A stretch of DNA of 64,000 nt from positions 532,053-596,052 of the forward strand of contig NZ_KB891988.1 of the NCBI RefSeq assembly GCF_000373625.1. The letters run 5' to 3'. Under the pieces are notes generated by a model. It worked only from the letters and a program-made list of their open reading frames with translations, ran no database searches and had not been told where the DNA came from. This DNA is from Streptomyces sp. LaPpAH-108. GTDB lineage: Bacteria > Actinomycetota > Actinomycetes > Streptomycetales > Streptomycetaceae. Of the stretch, positions 1 through 8,302 are shown one piece after another; within the stretch, counting starts at the first letter, position 1; every line of letters begins with the position of its first letter. The translations under genes were made by a program, and so were the position numbers.

Positions 1-1076
1 TGGCCGGGGTCGAGGCGGGCGACTGCGTCGAGATAGCCGGCGGTGACCTCGTCGGCGCGGACCGAGCCAATGATCACGCTCACGGGCTCGGCGGCGCGGT
101 TGGCGTAGGCCGCGATGCGGTCGAGCAGTTCGTCGCGGTACCGGTACTGGGTGAAGGTCGGCGAGCTGATGATGATCGTACGGATGCGATGACGCTCCAG
201 TGTGTCGATGTAGGCGGTGAGCTGTTCGACCGGGGCGTTCCGAAAGGGCGGGGTGCCGAGCGTGCACATGTGGCAGGAGTGCCGACAGCCGAGGTTGGCG
301 ATGACCACCGCACAGGAGCCGTCGCTGATCGGTGATGTGAAGTGGGCGGCCCCGAGATCGCGGGGGGTGAGGTACTGCGGGTGAACGGTGCCGGGAGCGG
401 CCGGGATACGAGGACGGATCGCGGCGGTTCCGCCACCGGGCAGCAGGGTGTGCTCGTAGAGGGAGGGGACGTACAGACCGGGGATGCGGGCGGCCTGTTC
501 CAGCAGCGCGGCACGGGGACTGTCTCGGTGCTGGCGGGCGAGGCGGATCAGGTCGAGGAAGGAGCGCTCGGCCTCGCCGAGGGCCACGACGTCCAGGAAG
601 TCGGCCATGGGTTCGGGATTGGCCAGGCCGCCACTGCCACCGACGACCAGCGGGTAGCGCCCCGCGACGCGGTCGGCGCTGCGCCGTGGAACGCCGGCGA
701 GGTCCAGCAGGCGTAATACGGAGTGCAGGTCACCGGCGTTGGTGACGCTGACGCCGATGATGTCCGCGTCGGCGACGGGGGCAGGGTTCTCGATCGAGCG
801 GTACGGCTCGCCATGGGGGGTACGCAGCCGGTTCCCGTCGGCGACGAGGCACTCGTAGGCGAGGGCTCGTTCGGCGGTGGCAGGGACGTCTGAGCGGCGG
901 TTGACGAGGTCGTACAGGGCCATGGGGCCGGTTGCGAGCAGGCTGTAGGCGTGTCCGTACGGTGAGAGGAAGACTACGCGCAGGTCGTCGGGCCGTCGGG
1001 TACGGGAGTACGGGCCGTGGAGGTGGATCTCGTGGCGGCGGATGTGGGCGGTCTCGGTGGCGAGGGCTGCGGTCAC
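1..1076 (-). CDS. Radical SAM protein with N-terminal Rossmann-like domain; C-terminus cut by window edge
   Basis: The GTG start at 1076 overlaps the TGA of the upstream phosphoesterase (GTGA), so the two genes are coupled. About 358 residues are visible and the frame is still open at base 1. Residues 33-190 form a Rossmann-like half (VVFLSP, ADIIGVSV, PLVVGGSGG, VVALGEAE). It is followed by IPGLYVPSLYE near 198-208, an arrangement like the 'B12-binding domain/radical SAM' proteins of the TIGR03960 type. No DxHxxG cobalamin ligand is visible. The cluster motif is CRHSCHMC (C264, C268, C271), a CX3CX2C pattern expected to bind the 4Fe-4S cluster that cleaves S-adenosylmethionine. The substrate is unknown. 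Its position at the end of a sugar/aminotransferase operon suggests a radical step in that pathway (inference). Confidence 0.85.
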   Translation of the reverse strand, partial: MTAALATETAHIRRHEIHLHGPYSRTRRPDDLRVVFLSPYGHAYSLLATGPMALYDLVNRRSDVPATAERALAYECLVADGNRLRTPHGEPYRSIENPAPVADADIIGVSVTNAGDLHSVLRLLDLAGVPRRSADRVAGRYPLVVGGSGGLANPEPMADFLDVVALGEAERSFLDLIRLARQHRDSPRAALLEQAARIPGLYVPSLYEHTLLPGGGTAAIRPRIPAAPGTVHPQYLTPRDLGAAHFTSPISDGSCAVVIANLGCRHSCHMCTLGTPPFRNAPVEQLTAYIDTLERHRIRTIIISSPTFTQYRYRDELLDRIAAYANRAAEPVSVIIGSVRADEVTAGYLDAVARLDPG

Positions 1077-2335
1077 GGGTGTGTCCTGTCGGGTCGGCGG
1101 GAGTGGGCGCAGGTGGCCGGAATGGTGTGCGGGGCGGGGCGGCTGGAGGGCGCCAGGACGGCGTGCACCGCGTCGGCGGCCATGAGCCCGGTCGGCTTTC
1201 GCTCACCGGTCAGGAAGGTCTCGGCGATGTAGTCGCTGGTGAGGACTCGGCGCGCTGAGGCCGGCAGCGGCTCGGGCCAGGTGGCAATGGGCCCGGCCAG
1301 GTGGGCAGCCGTGTGGTGGCGGAGCCAGGCGGTCCAGTCATCGGGGGCGTCGGCGATGACGAGGTGGTTGGCGAAGGGTTCCAGGGCGAGCAGGTCGGCG
1401 GTGGTCAGCGTGATGCCGAGCCGGGCCGGGCGCAGGCCGCTGTCGGAGAGGACGACCGGCAGACCGTGCTGGTGATGCAGGTGGCGGGCGACGGCGGTCA
1501 GCAGGGCGTGCCGGTCGGGGGTGGTGTCGGCCCACGGGAGGGCGATGGCGCCAAGCGGTTCGGCGAGGTACGCGGTGAGGCGGTCGATCCGGGTGGTGAT
1601 GTCGGCCAGTTCGGTGGGAGCGGTGCCGTGTCCGGGCAGGGTGTGGTGACTGGCGCTCCACTGGCCGTCGGGGCGGAGGTCGGCCTGGGCGTAGCCGCGG
1701 GCGTACTCAAGGCCCTTGAGGACCATGGCCCGCCCGGCGGGGGTGGGGTTGTGGGCGCCGCTGTGGCAGTGGCCGGCGAAGACCAGGTCGAGGTGGGGGA
1801 CCGCTTCGGCCAGGGCGAGGTCGTGGTCGAAGCCGGCGTGGCTGAGCAGCACCCACGAGTCCACGCCGGGGGTGGTGGCGGCCAGACGCTTCAAGGCGCG
1901 GGCAGGATCGACCAGATGGAGGCCGGGGCGCTGGGAGACGCGGATCGCGTCGAACGCGTCCGGGCCCATGACGCCGGTGACGGCAACGCGGCGGTCGCTG
2001 ATGATGGTGCGGTGCACGGTGTGGAATGCCGGGCTGCCGTCGGATCGGTCGACGTTGGCGCACACGGTGACGCGGTGCAGTTCCTTGTGGCGCAGGTAGT
2101 TGACGAAGCCGTGGTTGCCGGGCACCACGGCGTCGTAGAGGCGGGTGAGGATCTGCCGCTCGACGGCGCCGCCGCCGAGCTGGTGGTAGCCGGTTCCCTC
2201 GAACCAATCGCCGGAGTCGACCACCAGGTGCCGCTGACGGGCCTGGTGGAGGTGGGCGAGCAGGGCAGGGGCGCTCTGGAGGCTGGAGTGAACGTCGGTG
2301 GTGGCGGTGATGCCGGTCAGCTGCCGGGTTCTCAT
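1073..2335 (-). CDS. Metallophosphoesterase, 5'-nucleotidase/cyclic phosphodiesterase type
   Basis: This is a 420-residue calcineurin-like phosphoesterase. The dinuclear metal-site motifs are present in order: D14-x-H16 (TTDVH), GDWFEG with D43, GNH (N74, H75), LLSHAGF and GHCHSG. The C-terminal half (about 250-400) has the size and character of a 5'-nucleotidase C-terminal domain. No signal peptide is seen, so it probably acts in the cytoplasm. The chosen ATG at 2335 has a GGGGAG ribosome site; an in-frame extension upstream to 2494 runs antisense to nothing useful and lacks a site. It lies 65 bp after the aminotransferase and overlaps the radical SAM gene by 4 bp. A likely role is dephosphorylating a sugar- or nucleotide-phosphate intermediate of this cluster (inference). 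Confidence 0.85.
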   Translation of the reverse strand: MRTRQLTGITATTDVHSSLQSAPALLAHLHQARQRHLVVDSGDWFEGTGYHQLGGGAVERQILTRLYDAVVPGNHGFVNYLRHKELHRVTVCANVDRSDGSPAFHTVHRTIISDRRVAVTGVMGPDAFDAIRVSQRPGLHLVDPARALKRLAATTPGVDSWVLLSHAGFDHDLALAEAVPHLDLVFAGHCHSGAHNPTPAGRAMVLKGLEYARGYAQADLRPDGQWSASHHTLPGHGTAPTELADITTRIDRLTAYLAEPLGAIALPWADTTPDRHALLTAVARHLHHQHGLPVVLSDSGLRPARLGITLTTADLLALEPFANHLVIADAPDDWTAWLRHHTAAHLAGPIATWPEPLPASARRVLTSDYIAETFLTGERKPTGLMAADAVHAVLAPSSRPAPHTIPATCAHSRRPDRTHP

Positions 2336-2400
2336 CCGGGTACTCCCCTGGGGCGGGGCCGGGGCCGGCCCGGTGGCGGGCCCCGGCGGGTGGCGGGTGC

Positions 2401-3597
2401 TCAGCTGCGGGTGGCGGCCACCGTGCGGACGGCGTCCCCGATCGCCTCGGTGATCTCCTCGTTCTCCATCTCGCTCATCAGAGGGTGCAGGCACGGGTGC
2501 AGCGCACGGTCCGCGGTGCGTCCGGCGACCGGCAGGTGCTGCCCGGTGGTCGCGCGGGCGATCAACTCGTGCCCGAGCGGGGTGGGCCGCTCGCCTGGCA
2601 GGCTGCCGACGCCGTGCCGCGCCGCGAGGAGGCGGCGTACCTCGTTGCGCCCGGCCGCGCCCCAGTTCTCGGGCAGCAGCAGGTTGTAGAGGTAGTGGGT
2701 GTGGGCGCGGCCGATGCTCGGCGGCAGCACCATCCCTGGAATGTCGAGGGTGCGCAGATGCTCGGTGCGTTGCTCGGCGAGATGGATCCGGCGGTCGTTC
2801 ATCTCCTGTAGGCGGCGTAGCTGGACCAGCCCGACGGCGGCCTGCAGTTTGCTCAACTTGTAGTTGCTGCCCAGCAAGCGGCTTTTGCCGAAGCTGCGCA
2901 GGCGCCGTAGCCGCACGGCCAGGTCCTCGTCGAAGGTGGTGACCATGCCACCCTCGCCCAGGGTCGTCATCCCCTTCTTGCTCTGGAAGGAGAAGACACT
3001 CGCCCAGCCGACGCGGCCGACCGGTCCGATCTCCGTCTCGGCGCCCACCGCGCGGGCGGCGTCCACGATGATCCGGGCAGGGCCGTGCTCGGGGTGGGGG
3101 TGGCGCTCAACCAGATCGAGCAGGGCCCGCAGATCCGCGACCTGGCCGTTCATGTGGGTGACCAGGATCGCCCGGGTCCGGCCGGTCAGAAGGTGCGCGA
3201 CGTGGTCAGGGGCGAGGTTGAACCCGCCGGGCGAAGGCTCGGCGAGCAGCAGGCGCCCACCAGCGCGCAGTACGGACAGGTGCGGGCCGACGAAGTTCAA
3301 CGCGCCGGAGATCACCTCGTCTCCCGGCCGTAGTCCGAGGCAGGCGAGGACTTGGTCCATCGCGGTACCAGCGCCGTTGTAGGCGATGGCGAACGGGGCG
3401 GCGGCATGCACGGCGAAGGCGTCCTCAAACGCGATCTCCCGCGTCTTGGCCCGGAATCCGGTGCGCCAGTCGGTTGAGTCGGTCAGGGCCTGCATCACTG
3501 CGTCGATCTCGTCCTGGGTGTACCAGCCGCCGAGGGCGGGCTGGTCCGGCCAGCGCAGTACGGCGGTACCCGGCGCAGTGGTGTCGGAGGTCGTCAT
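2401..3597 (-). CDS. DegT/DnrJ/EryC1/StrS-family PLP-dependent aminotransferase
   Basis: The 398-residue protein has the sugar aminotransferase pattern. There is an N-terminal substrate and cofactor region (AYNGAGTAMDQVL near 72-84, GDEVI at 92-96), IIVDAARAVGAE with the cofactor-binding D179, and FSFQSKKGMTTLGEGG with the expected Schiff-base lysine K208. Such enzymes convert keto groups of sugars or cyclitols to amines using PLP and glutamate or glutamine. The ATG at 3597 overlaps the stop of the upstream isomerase by one base (TGATG), so the two are coupled. In this operon it would aminate a ketose or ketose-phosphate made by the two isomerases (inference). The exact substrate cannot be read from sequence. 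Confidence 0.9.
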   Translation of the reverse strand: MTTSDTTAPGTAVLRWPDQPALGGWYTQDEIDAVMQALTDSTDWRTGFRAKTREIAFEDAFAVHAAAPFAIAYNGAGTAMDQVLACLGLRPGDEVISGALNFVGPHLSVLRAGGRLLLAEPSPGGFNLAPDHVAHLLTGRTRAILVTHMNGQVADLRALLDLVERHPHPEHGPARIIVDAARAVGAETEIGPVGRVGWASVFSFQSKKGMTTLGEGGMVTTFDEDLAVRLRRLRSFGKSRLLGSNYKLSKLQAAVGLVQLRRLQEMNDRRIHLAEQRTEHLRTLDIPGMVLPPSIGRAHTHYLYNLLLPENWGAAGRNEVRRLLAARHGVGSLPGERPTPLGHELIARATTGQHLPVAGRTADRALHPCLHPLMSEMENEEITEAIGDAVRTVAATRS

Positions 3598-4448
3598 CAC
3601 CGCACCCCCGTGGGGGCGTGGCCAGCGCGGTCCAGGACGTCGTACGTCGCGCGGTAGGCGATCCGGGCGGCGTCCACGGCGGGCAAGGCATGCAGGTCGG
3701 GGTGCTTGACCTCCACGCTCACCGGGCCGGTCCAGCCCCAGGCGTCCAGCTCGGCGAGCAGGCGGGGCAGGTCGATGACGCCTTCGCCGGGCAGCACCCG
3801 GTGCTCGTCGCGCAGTTGCTCCGGCGCGATTCCGGCCGGAGCGTCGTTGAAGTGCACCCACAGCGGCATCGCCGGGGGGATCTGGCTCAGGCCCGGGGAG
3901 CCGGACAGGTGCCAGTGGTAGGAGTCGATCAGGACGCCGACGTTGGATCGGCCGACCCGGGCGAGCACGTCCAGCGTGCCGGGCAGGGTCCGCACGCCGT
4001 TCTCCGGTGGGTCGGTGGGGCGCAGCCCCATGTACTCGACGCAGACGTTCAGGCCCCGCCCGGCGGCAAGGTCGGCAACAGCGCCGATACGGTCCTCGAC
4101 CTCGGCCGGACCGGGGACCGGGGCACCGGTGTCGTCGACGTGCGGGAGGACCAGTGTGCCGCTGCGCGCCCCGAGGCCGGCGGTGAGGTCCATCGCGGCC
4201 GGGGCACCGGTGATGGTCCGCGCCCAGCGGGCGGTGTCCCAGCTCAGACGCAGGTTCCATCCCGCGTGCCAGGGGCTGAGGTCCTCGGCGTTGAGCAGCC
4301 TGAGCAGGTGCCGGTCCTGTTCGAGGGCGGTGCGCCACTTCTCGGCGGACAGCTCGACGTGCCGGAAGCCGGCCGCGCGGGCCGAGCGGACCGCCTCGGC
4401 GCAGGGGCGGCGTTTGTTCATGGTCGAGCGGGTGATGGACAACTCCAT
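3597..4448 (-). CDS. Sugar phosphate isomerase/epimerase, xylose-isomerase-like TIM barrel
   Basis: This 283-residue protein fits the AP-endonuclease/xylose isomerase-like TIM barrel family (IolE/IolI, hydroxypyruvate isomerase and tagatose epimerase relatives). Four likely metal ligands sit at the ends of strands: E138 (VCVEYMG), D175 (LIDSYHWH), H199 (VHFND) and E246 (VSVEV). Family members isomerise or epimerise ketoses, aldoses or cyclitols using a divalent metal. The ATG at 4448 follows a GGGGGAC stretch. It is the second gene of the minus-strand operon, 72 bp after the RpiB-like gene and directly coupled to the aminotransferase. This suggests that it presents a ketose for amination (inference). 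Confidence 0.85.
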   Translation of the reverse strand: MELSITRSTMNKRRPCAEAVRSARAAGFRHVELSAEKWRTALEQDRHLLRLLNAEDLSPWHAGWNLRLSWDTARWARTITGAPAAMDLTAGLGARSGTLVLPHVDDTGAPVPGPAEVEDRIGAVADLAAGRGLNVCVEYMGLRPTDPPENGVRTLPGTLDVLARVGRSNVGVLIDSYHWHLSGSPGLSQIPPAMPLWVHFNDAPAGIAPEQLRDEHRVLPGEGVIDLPRLLAELDAWGWTGPVSVEVKHPDLHALPAVDAARIAYRATYDVLDRAGHAPTGVR

Positions 4449-4520
4449 GCCGGAGTCCCCCTTTTTTTCAAGCGGATGGGGTGATGCCGGGCGTCATAGC
4501 CTGGCTGGGACGGACCGCGT

Positions 4521-5006
4521 TCAGGCCGGGTGATGATCCCGTGTCCGCTCATAGGCGGTGATCGCCGCGACCTTCGCCGCAGCAGAGGTGGCGGGGTCGA
4601 AGCGGTGGACGAGCCACGCGGCCAGCAGCTCACGGGCCCGCTGCAGCGGCACGATCGCCTGCCCCAGGCACAACACTTGGGCGTTCGTGTACCGGACGGC
4701 GTGCTCGACGCTGTACGGGTCGTGAGCAGTGACGGCGCGGATACCGGGGACCTTGTTCGCGGCGACGGCCACACCCAGGCCCGTGTGGCACACCAGCAGC
4801 GCCCGGTCCGCGCCTCCGTCGGCGATGAGGCGGCCGGCGGCGAGCGCCGCCTCCGGATAGGGCGGCGGATTGCCGGGCGTCAGATCGACGACACACTCGA
4901 CCAGCGGGTGACCCGCGAGGTCGGCGGCCAGCGCCTGTCGGTGAAGCGCGCCGGCCGCATCCGAGGCCACCGCGATCCGCAGCCGCTCGGACAGAGGTTC
5001 AGCCAC
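4521..5006 (-). CDS. RpiB/LacAB-family sugar-phosphate isomerase, atypical active-site loop
   Basis: The protein has 161 residues, close to the usual RpiB length. Clear RpiB landmarks are AANKVPGIRA (82-91), HDPYSVEHA (95-103) and NAQVLCLGQ. Two catalytic-loop motifs deviate from the family pattern. SDHAG reads SDAAG (15-19), and CGTGxG reads CHTGLG (C73-G78), with His in place of Gly. The active Cys is kept. Ribose-5-phosphate or tetrulose/pentulose-phosphate isomerase activity is plausible, but the substrate may differ from primary metabolism. GTG at 5006 was chosen; an in-frame TTG three bases upstream (5009) is equally spaced from AGAGGA. First gene of the operon, transcribed away from the XRE/TPR regulator. 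Confidence 0.8.
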   Translation of the reverse strand: MAEPLSERLRIAVASDAAGALHRQALAADLAGHPLVECVVDLTPGNPPPYPEAALAAGRLIADGGADRALLVCHTGLGVAVAANKVPGIRAVTAHDPYSVEHAVRYTNAQVLCLGQAIVPLQRARELLAAWLVHRFDPATSAAAKVAAITAYERTRDHHPA

Positions 5007-5359
5007 CAACGACCGTCCTCTCCCTCAGTATCCCGGAGGTGGCCGACAGCTGGCGGGCCGGGGCGGGGCAAACATGGTGGACAAGTGACCTCCAGGGAAG
5101 CCGCGGATCCGTCCGCATCACGGCGGACAAGGCCCATGAGCCGCCCGTGCCAGGCCGGACGGCACCCCGGCAAGGACCGGCCGGGCGTCCACTCAGGAAA
5201 TCCCAACGCCCCTCGCTCAAGCGATGTCAGACCGCCGGAAGTTCTGATGCAAGAACGCCTGGCCCGAAATTTCCGGCCTTCCGTCACTGTCGCGCGCCGT
5301 CACCGCTTCGCTACCGTCGAGCAGTAGGCGGAGCCACGTGGAAAGGAGCGAGCGGCCGC
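5007..5359. promoter_or_regulatory. Divergent control region between the sugar operon and the XRE/TPR regulator
   Basis: This 353-bp stretch has no gene on either strand that I can support. It must hold the promoter of the minus-strand operon and that of the regulator. Visible elements are a GGAAAGGAG ribosome site just before the regulator ATG, a TACCGT hexamer that could be its -10, and a near-palindrome CCGAAATTTCCGG at about 5266-5278 that could be an operator. The layout suggests control of the cluster by the divergent regulator (inference). Confidence 0.45.
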
Positions 5360-6661
5360 ATGGATGGGGAGGGTAACGAGGCGTTCCGTCGGTTCCGCGA
5401 GGACACGTGGAAGATGAGTCGTACCGAGGCCGCCGCATTCCTGGTGACCAAGGCCCTCGAACGCGGCATGACCGTCCACTTGGGCACCAGGACGATCGCC
5501 AACTGGGAAGACGGCGTCACCCACTGGCCGCGGGCCAAGTACCGGCGCCTGCTGCACCACGTGACCGGCCGCACCCCGCAGCAGCTCGGCTTCACACCCC
5601 CGCCCCGCCGGGTAAGCCGTACGACGAAGCCCGAGACCCTCGAGCTGCAGGAAGAAGGAGGGGACGACATGCACCGACGCAGCGTCCTCTTAAGCGCCGG
5701 GGCCGCCGCACTCGACGCCGCCGTCTCCGACATGGGCAGCTCTCGACCCGCTCTCGGGCCGAACCACCTTCAGTCGCTTATGACCGCCGAGCACGAGCTG
5801 TACGCCCAGGACCGCGACCATGGCTCCGCCGACCTCGGCCGCAAGGCCGCCGCCGCGCTTCACACCGCCCACTCCTGGATTGCTCAGGGATGCTACGGCG
5901 AGGATCTCGGTCGCCAACTCCACACGGCAACCGGCATGCTGTCCGTCGCCGCAGGCTGGCTCGCCCTCGACGCCCGCCGGACCGCCGACGCCCGCTCCCT
6001 CTACACCGAGGCACTCGCCAACGCCCGCCAAGCCGACGACGCCGGCCTGGAAGCCCATGCCTTCGCCTGTCTGTCCCTGCTCGCCCACTCCACCGGCCGG
6101 CCCCGCGAAGCCGTCACCACCGCCCAGGTGGCCCAGCGCACTGCCACCGGACTCGGATCTCCCCGCTGGCTGGCCCTGCTGGCGATGCGCGAGGCCCGCG
6201 GATGGGCACTCCAGGGCGACCAAGCACTCACCGAGAAATCCTTGATACGGGCATACGACCTGTACGCGAAGGGTCCACGGGACGCGGACCCCAACTGGCT
6301 CGCATTCTTCGTCCCCGCCGAGCTGGCCGGACTGGAGTCACTGTGCCGCGCCGACCTAGGGCAGCACACGCGGGCCACTGCCGGAGCGGAGCAGGCGGTG
6401 ATGCTCTTCGCCGACGGCCACCCGCGCAACCGCGCCCTGTACACCGCCGACGTCGCCCTCCATCACGCCCACAGCGCCAAACCCGACCTCGACGCCGTCA
6501 CCGACGCCGGGTACCGAACACTCGCCTACTTGCCTGACGTCCGCTCGGAGCGTCTGATCCGCTCATTGCGCGACATCGCCGGCGCCCTCCAGCCCCACCA
6601 CAAAGTGCCGTCTGTTGCCAACTACCTCGACATCTACCGATCCGCCGTGACCGCCGCCTGA
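5360..6661 (+). CDS. XRE-family regulator with C-terminal TPR-like region
   Basis: The 433-residue protein has an N-terminal DNA-binding-like segment (residues 5-75) that includes TRTIANWEDGVTHWPRAKYR, the usual XRE 'context' helix region. It is followed by an RRSVLLSAGAAAL hydrophobic stretch near 106-118 and a long helical part (about 130-430) with TPR-like pairs such as DARSLYTEALANAR and GRPREAVTTAQVAQ. This is the common Streptomyces regulator type that sits beside secondary-metabolite or accessory clusters. The ATG at 5360 has a strong GGAAAGGAG site; the longer frame upstream lacks one. It is divergent from the sugar operon and 8 bp ahead of the GNAT gene, so it probably controls the cluster (inference). 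Confidence 0.85.
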   Translation: MDGEGNEAFRRFREDTWKMSRTEAAAFLVTKALERGMTVHLGTRTIANWEDGVTHWPRAKYRRLLHHVTGRTPQQLGFTPPPRRVSRTTKPETLELQEEGGDDMHRRSVLLSAGAAALDAAVSDMGSSRPALGPNHLQSLMTAEHELYAQDRDHGSADLGRKAAAALHTAHSWIAQGCYGEDLGRQLHTATGMLSVAAGWLALDARRTADARSLYTEALANARQADDAGLEAHAFACLSLLAHSTGRPREAVTTAQVAQRTATGLGSPRWLALLAMREARGWALQGDQALTEKSLIRAYDLYAKGPRDADPNWLAFFVPAELAGLESLCRADLGQHTRATAGAEQAVMLFADGHPRNRALYTADVALHHAHSAKPDLDAVTDAGYRTLAYLPDVRSERLIRSLRDIAGALQPHHKVPSVANYLDIYRSAVTAA

Positions 6662-6669
6662 AGGACTTC

Positions 6670-7215
6670 ATGCGCACCTCCCTCACTCTGCAGCGCTACG
6701 GCGCCGGAGACGCCTCTGACCTACTCGACACCATTGCCGATGTCTGGGCCGAAGCCCACGCCGGGCACGACGACGTAGCTAAGGCCGGCTTCACCCCCGA
6801 CACACTGCGCCGTCAGATCACCAGCCACGCCCGCCGCGACGACTTCGTCCTTATCGCCGCCTACGCACAAGGCCAGATCGTCGGCTTCGGCTACGGCTTT
6901 CGCTGCACCCCCACCTACTGGTATGGCGAGCAGCTCCTACCCGCCATCACGCCCGCCGCCCGCGACACCGACTCACTGGCCGGAATCTGCGAACTCGCCG
7001 TCCGCACCAGTTGGCAGGGCCAAGGCGTGGGCTCCCGCATCCACACCGCGCTACTGGAGACACTGCGGGCCGAGTGGGTCTCGCTCCTGGTGATGCCGGG
7101 CGACGGGCCCGCCCGGCGACTCTACGATCGCCTGGGATATCAGTACGCCGGACCGTATAGCGCCAGCCCCGATGGACCAACGCTCGATCTTCTCCTTCTG
7201 CGCACCACCTGCTGA
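6670..7215 (+). CDS. GNAT-family N-acetyltransferase
   Basis: The 181-residue protein shows the GNAT acetyl-CoA motif A, CELAVRTSWQGQGVGSRIH near residues 106-124, with the Q-x-x-G-x-G pyrophosphate loop as QGQGVG. The C-terminal GPARRLYDRLGYQYAGP follows the usual motif B shape. The enzyme should transfer an acetyl group from acetyl-CoA to an amine. It starts 8 bp after the regulator stop and is probably co-transcribed with it. An acetyltransferase next to an aminosugar-type cluster could provide self-resistance or tailoring, but neither is shown by the sequence. Confidence 0.85.
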   Translation: MRTSLTLQRYGAGDASDLLDTIADVWAEAHAGHDDVAKAGFTPDTLRRQITSHARRDDFVLIAAYAQGQIVGFGYGFRCTPTYWYGEQLLPAITPAARDTDSLAGICELAVRTSWQGQGVGSRIHTALLETLRAEWVSLLVMPGDGPARRLYDRLGYQYAGPYSASPDGPTLDLLLLRTTC

Positions 7216-7252
7216 AGCCTCTAGGAGCACAGCCGGGTTGTCGGACTTTTGT

Positions 7253-7288
7253 CGCAGGAATACTGGTTGCCTGCGGCGGAGCCTTTTT
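7253..7288 (+). terminator. Possible terminator after the acetyltransferase
   Basis: CGCAGG (7253-7258) pairs with CCTGCG (7270-7275) across an 11-base loop and is followed by a run of five T at 7284-7288. The position, 38 bases past the GNAT stop, fits a terminator. The stem is short, so the call is tentative. Confidence 0.4.
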
Positions 7289-7301
7289 CGGCGAAGTCCT
7301 G

Positions 7302-7997
7302 TCAGTCCCGGTCCGACGCCGCCACCGCCAATCCGCCGGAGGCTACCGCTGCGGCGAGGAGGGGTGGGCCCAGGCCGTAGGTGCGGACCAGCCAGGCGCC
7401 TAGGCAGGCGCCCAGGAACATGGCGAGGACGGCGGCGGCGCGGCGGGGGGAGCGGCGGGGCGGGGCGGTGGCGTCGCCGAGGCGGGAGTCGGAGGCGAGG
7501 CCGGTCAGGGTCATGGTGAGGACCGTGGTGGTGAGGTCGGGGATGCCGAGTTTGCGGACGGTGGCGTTGCGCAGGCCCATCGCCAGGGCGGTGAGGGCGA
7601 TCAGGGCGTAGCGGGTGCCGGGGGCGTGCGGCCAGGCGAAGGCGATGCCCGCCGAGGCACCGACCAGCAGCGCCTCCACCACCAGGGTCAGCCGGGTCCG
7701 GTCGCGCCGGGCCTCCGCGCCCAGGCGGTTCGTCAGCCTGCCCCCGGCCGCCGCGCCGATCAGGAAGCAGCCCAGTGACGTCGCGATGTGCGGTACGGAG
7801 AAGCCGGGCGTGCCCACGGCGGCGAAGCCGAGCACGACCACGTTGCCGGTCATGTTGGCGGTGAAGACCTGGCCGAGGCCCAGATAGCCGACCGCGTCGA
7901 TCAGCCCGCTCACCACGGTCAGCAGCAGAAGCACCACCGTGAGGCGCATCCCGCGCGGACGCGGCACGGGTGTCGAACCGGTCGTGGGCGCCGCCAT
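7302..7997 (-). CDS. DUF1275 (YoaK-like) integral membrane protein
   Basis: The 231-residue protein has about six hydrophobic segments. It carries the family hallmark near the end of the first helix, GYLGLGQVFTANMTGNVVVLG, and GLRNATVRKLGIPDLTTTVLT further on. DUF1275 proteins are widespread membrane proteins of unsettled function; a sulfate-permease-like fold has been proposed. The ATG at 7997 has GGAGG seven bases upstream; a longer frame to 8045 lacks a site. Its neighbours (a transglycosylase upstream, an acetyltransferase converging from the other side) give no functional clue. Confidence 0.85.
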   Translation of the reverse strand: MAAPTTGSTPVPRPRGMRLTVVLLLLTVVSGLIDAVGYLGLGQVFTANMTGNVVVLGFAAVGTPGFSVPHIATSLGCFLIGAAAGGRLTNRLGAEARRDRTRLTLVVEALLVGASAGIAFAWPHAPGTRYALIALTALAMGLRNATVRKLGIPDLTTTVLTMTLTGLASDSRLGDATAPPRRSPRRAAAVLAMFLGACLGAWLVRTYGLGPPLLAAAVASGGLAVAASDRD

Positions 7998-8302
7998 CTC
8001 TACCTCCGGTCGTCCGCGCGGGCAGGGCGGGGACCAGTGGATCACGGGGGTGGGGCCCGGCGCGGGTACGGCGCGGTCACGAGGAGTGGCACAGTGGCGT
8101 ACGACAGCTCAACTCGGCCTGCGCGGAGCGCGATTCGCCCCGGACATGCGTGCGCACCCTCGCCTCGCGGGCAAGGGTGCGGATATCGGTCGGGGCGCTC
8201 GTCGGCCCCGAGGGCTTCGAGCGAAGCGGGTGGTGCGACCCGGCCGGTCCGGCCGGGCGTCGCTGGACCCGGGGTCCAGTGGCGGGGTCAGTGGGCTACG
8301 GC
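7998..8302 (-). other. Non-coding interval between transglycosylase and DUF1275 genes
   Basis: No supportable gene is present in these 305 bases. The part near 8239-8279 holds two strong hairpins (listed separately) that should end the transglycosylase transcript. The part next to 7997 contains the GGAGG site and presumably the promoter of the DUF1275 gene. Confidence 0.6.
8239..8279 (-). terminator. Tandem hairpins downstream of the transglycosylase gene
   Basis: Two adjacent inverted repeats follow the transglycosylase stop (8303) on the minus strand. CTGGACCC/GGGTCCAG spans 8263-8279, and CCCGGCCGG/CCGGCCGGG spans 8239-8257 with a one-base centre. Both stems are GC-only or nearly so and lack a T tract, a common form in Streptomyces. 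Confidence 0.6.

Noticed and set aside
1..1076. Calling the radical SAM enzyme a B12-dependent methyltransferase
   Set aside because: The Rossmann-like half lacks the DxHxxG cobalamin-ligand motif, and the overall pattern fits the TIGR03960-type family better.
1301..2689. Long plus-strand frame opposite the phosphoesterase and aminotransferase genes
   Set aside because: Gly/Val/Arg-rich composition without motifs; it is the antisense shadow of genes with clear catalytic motifs.
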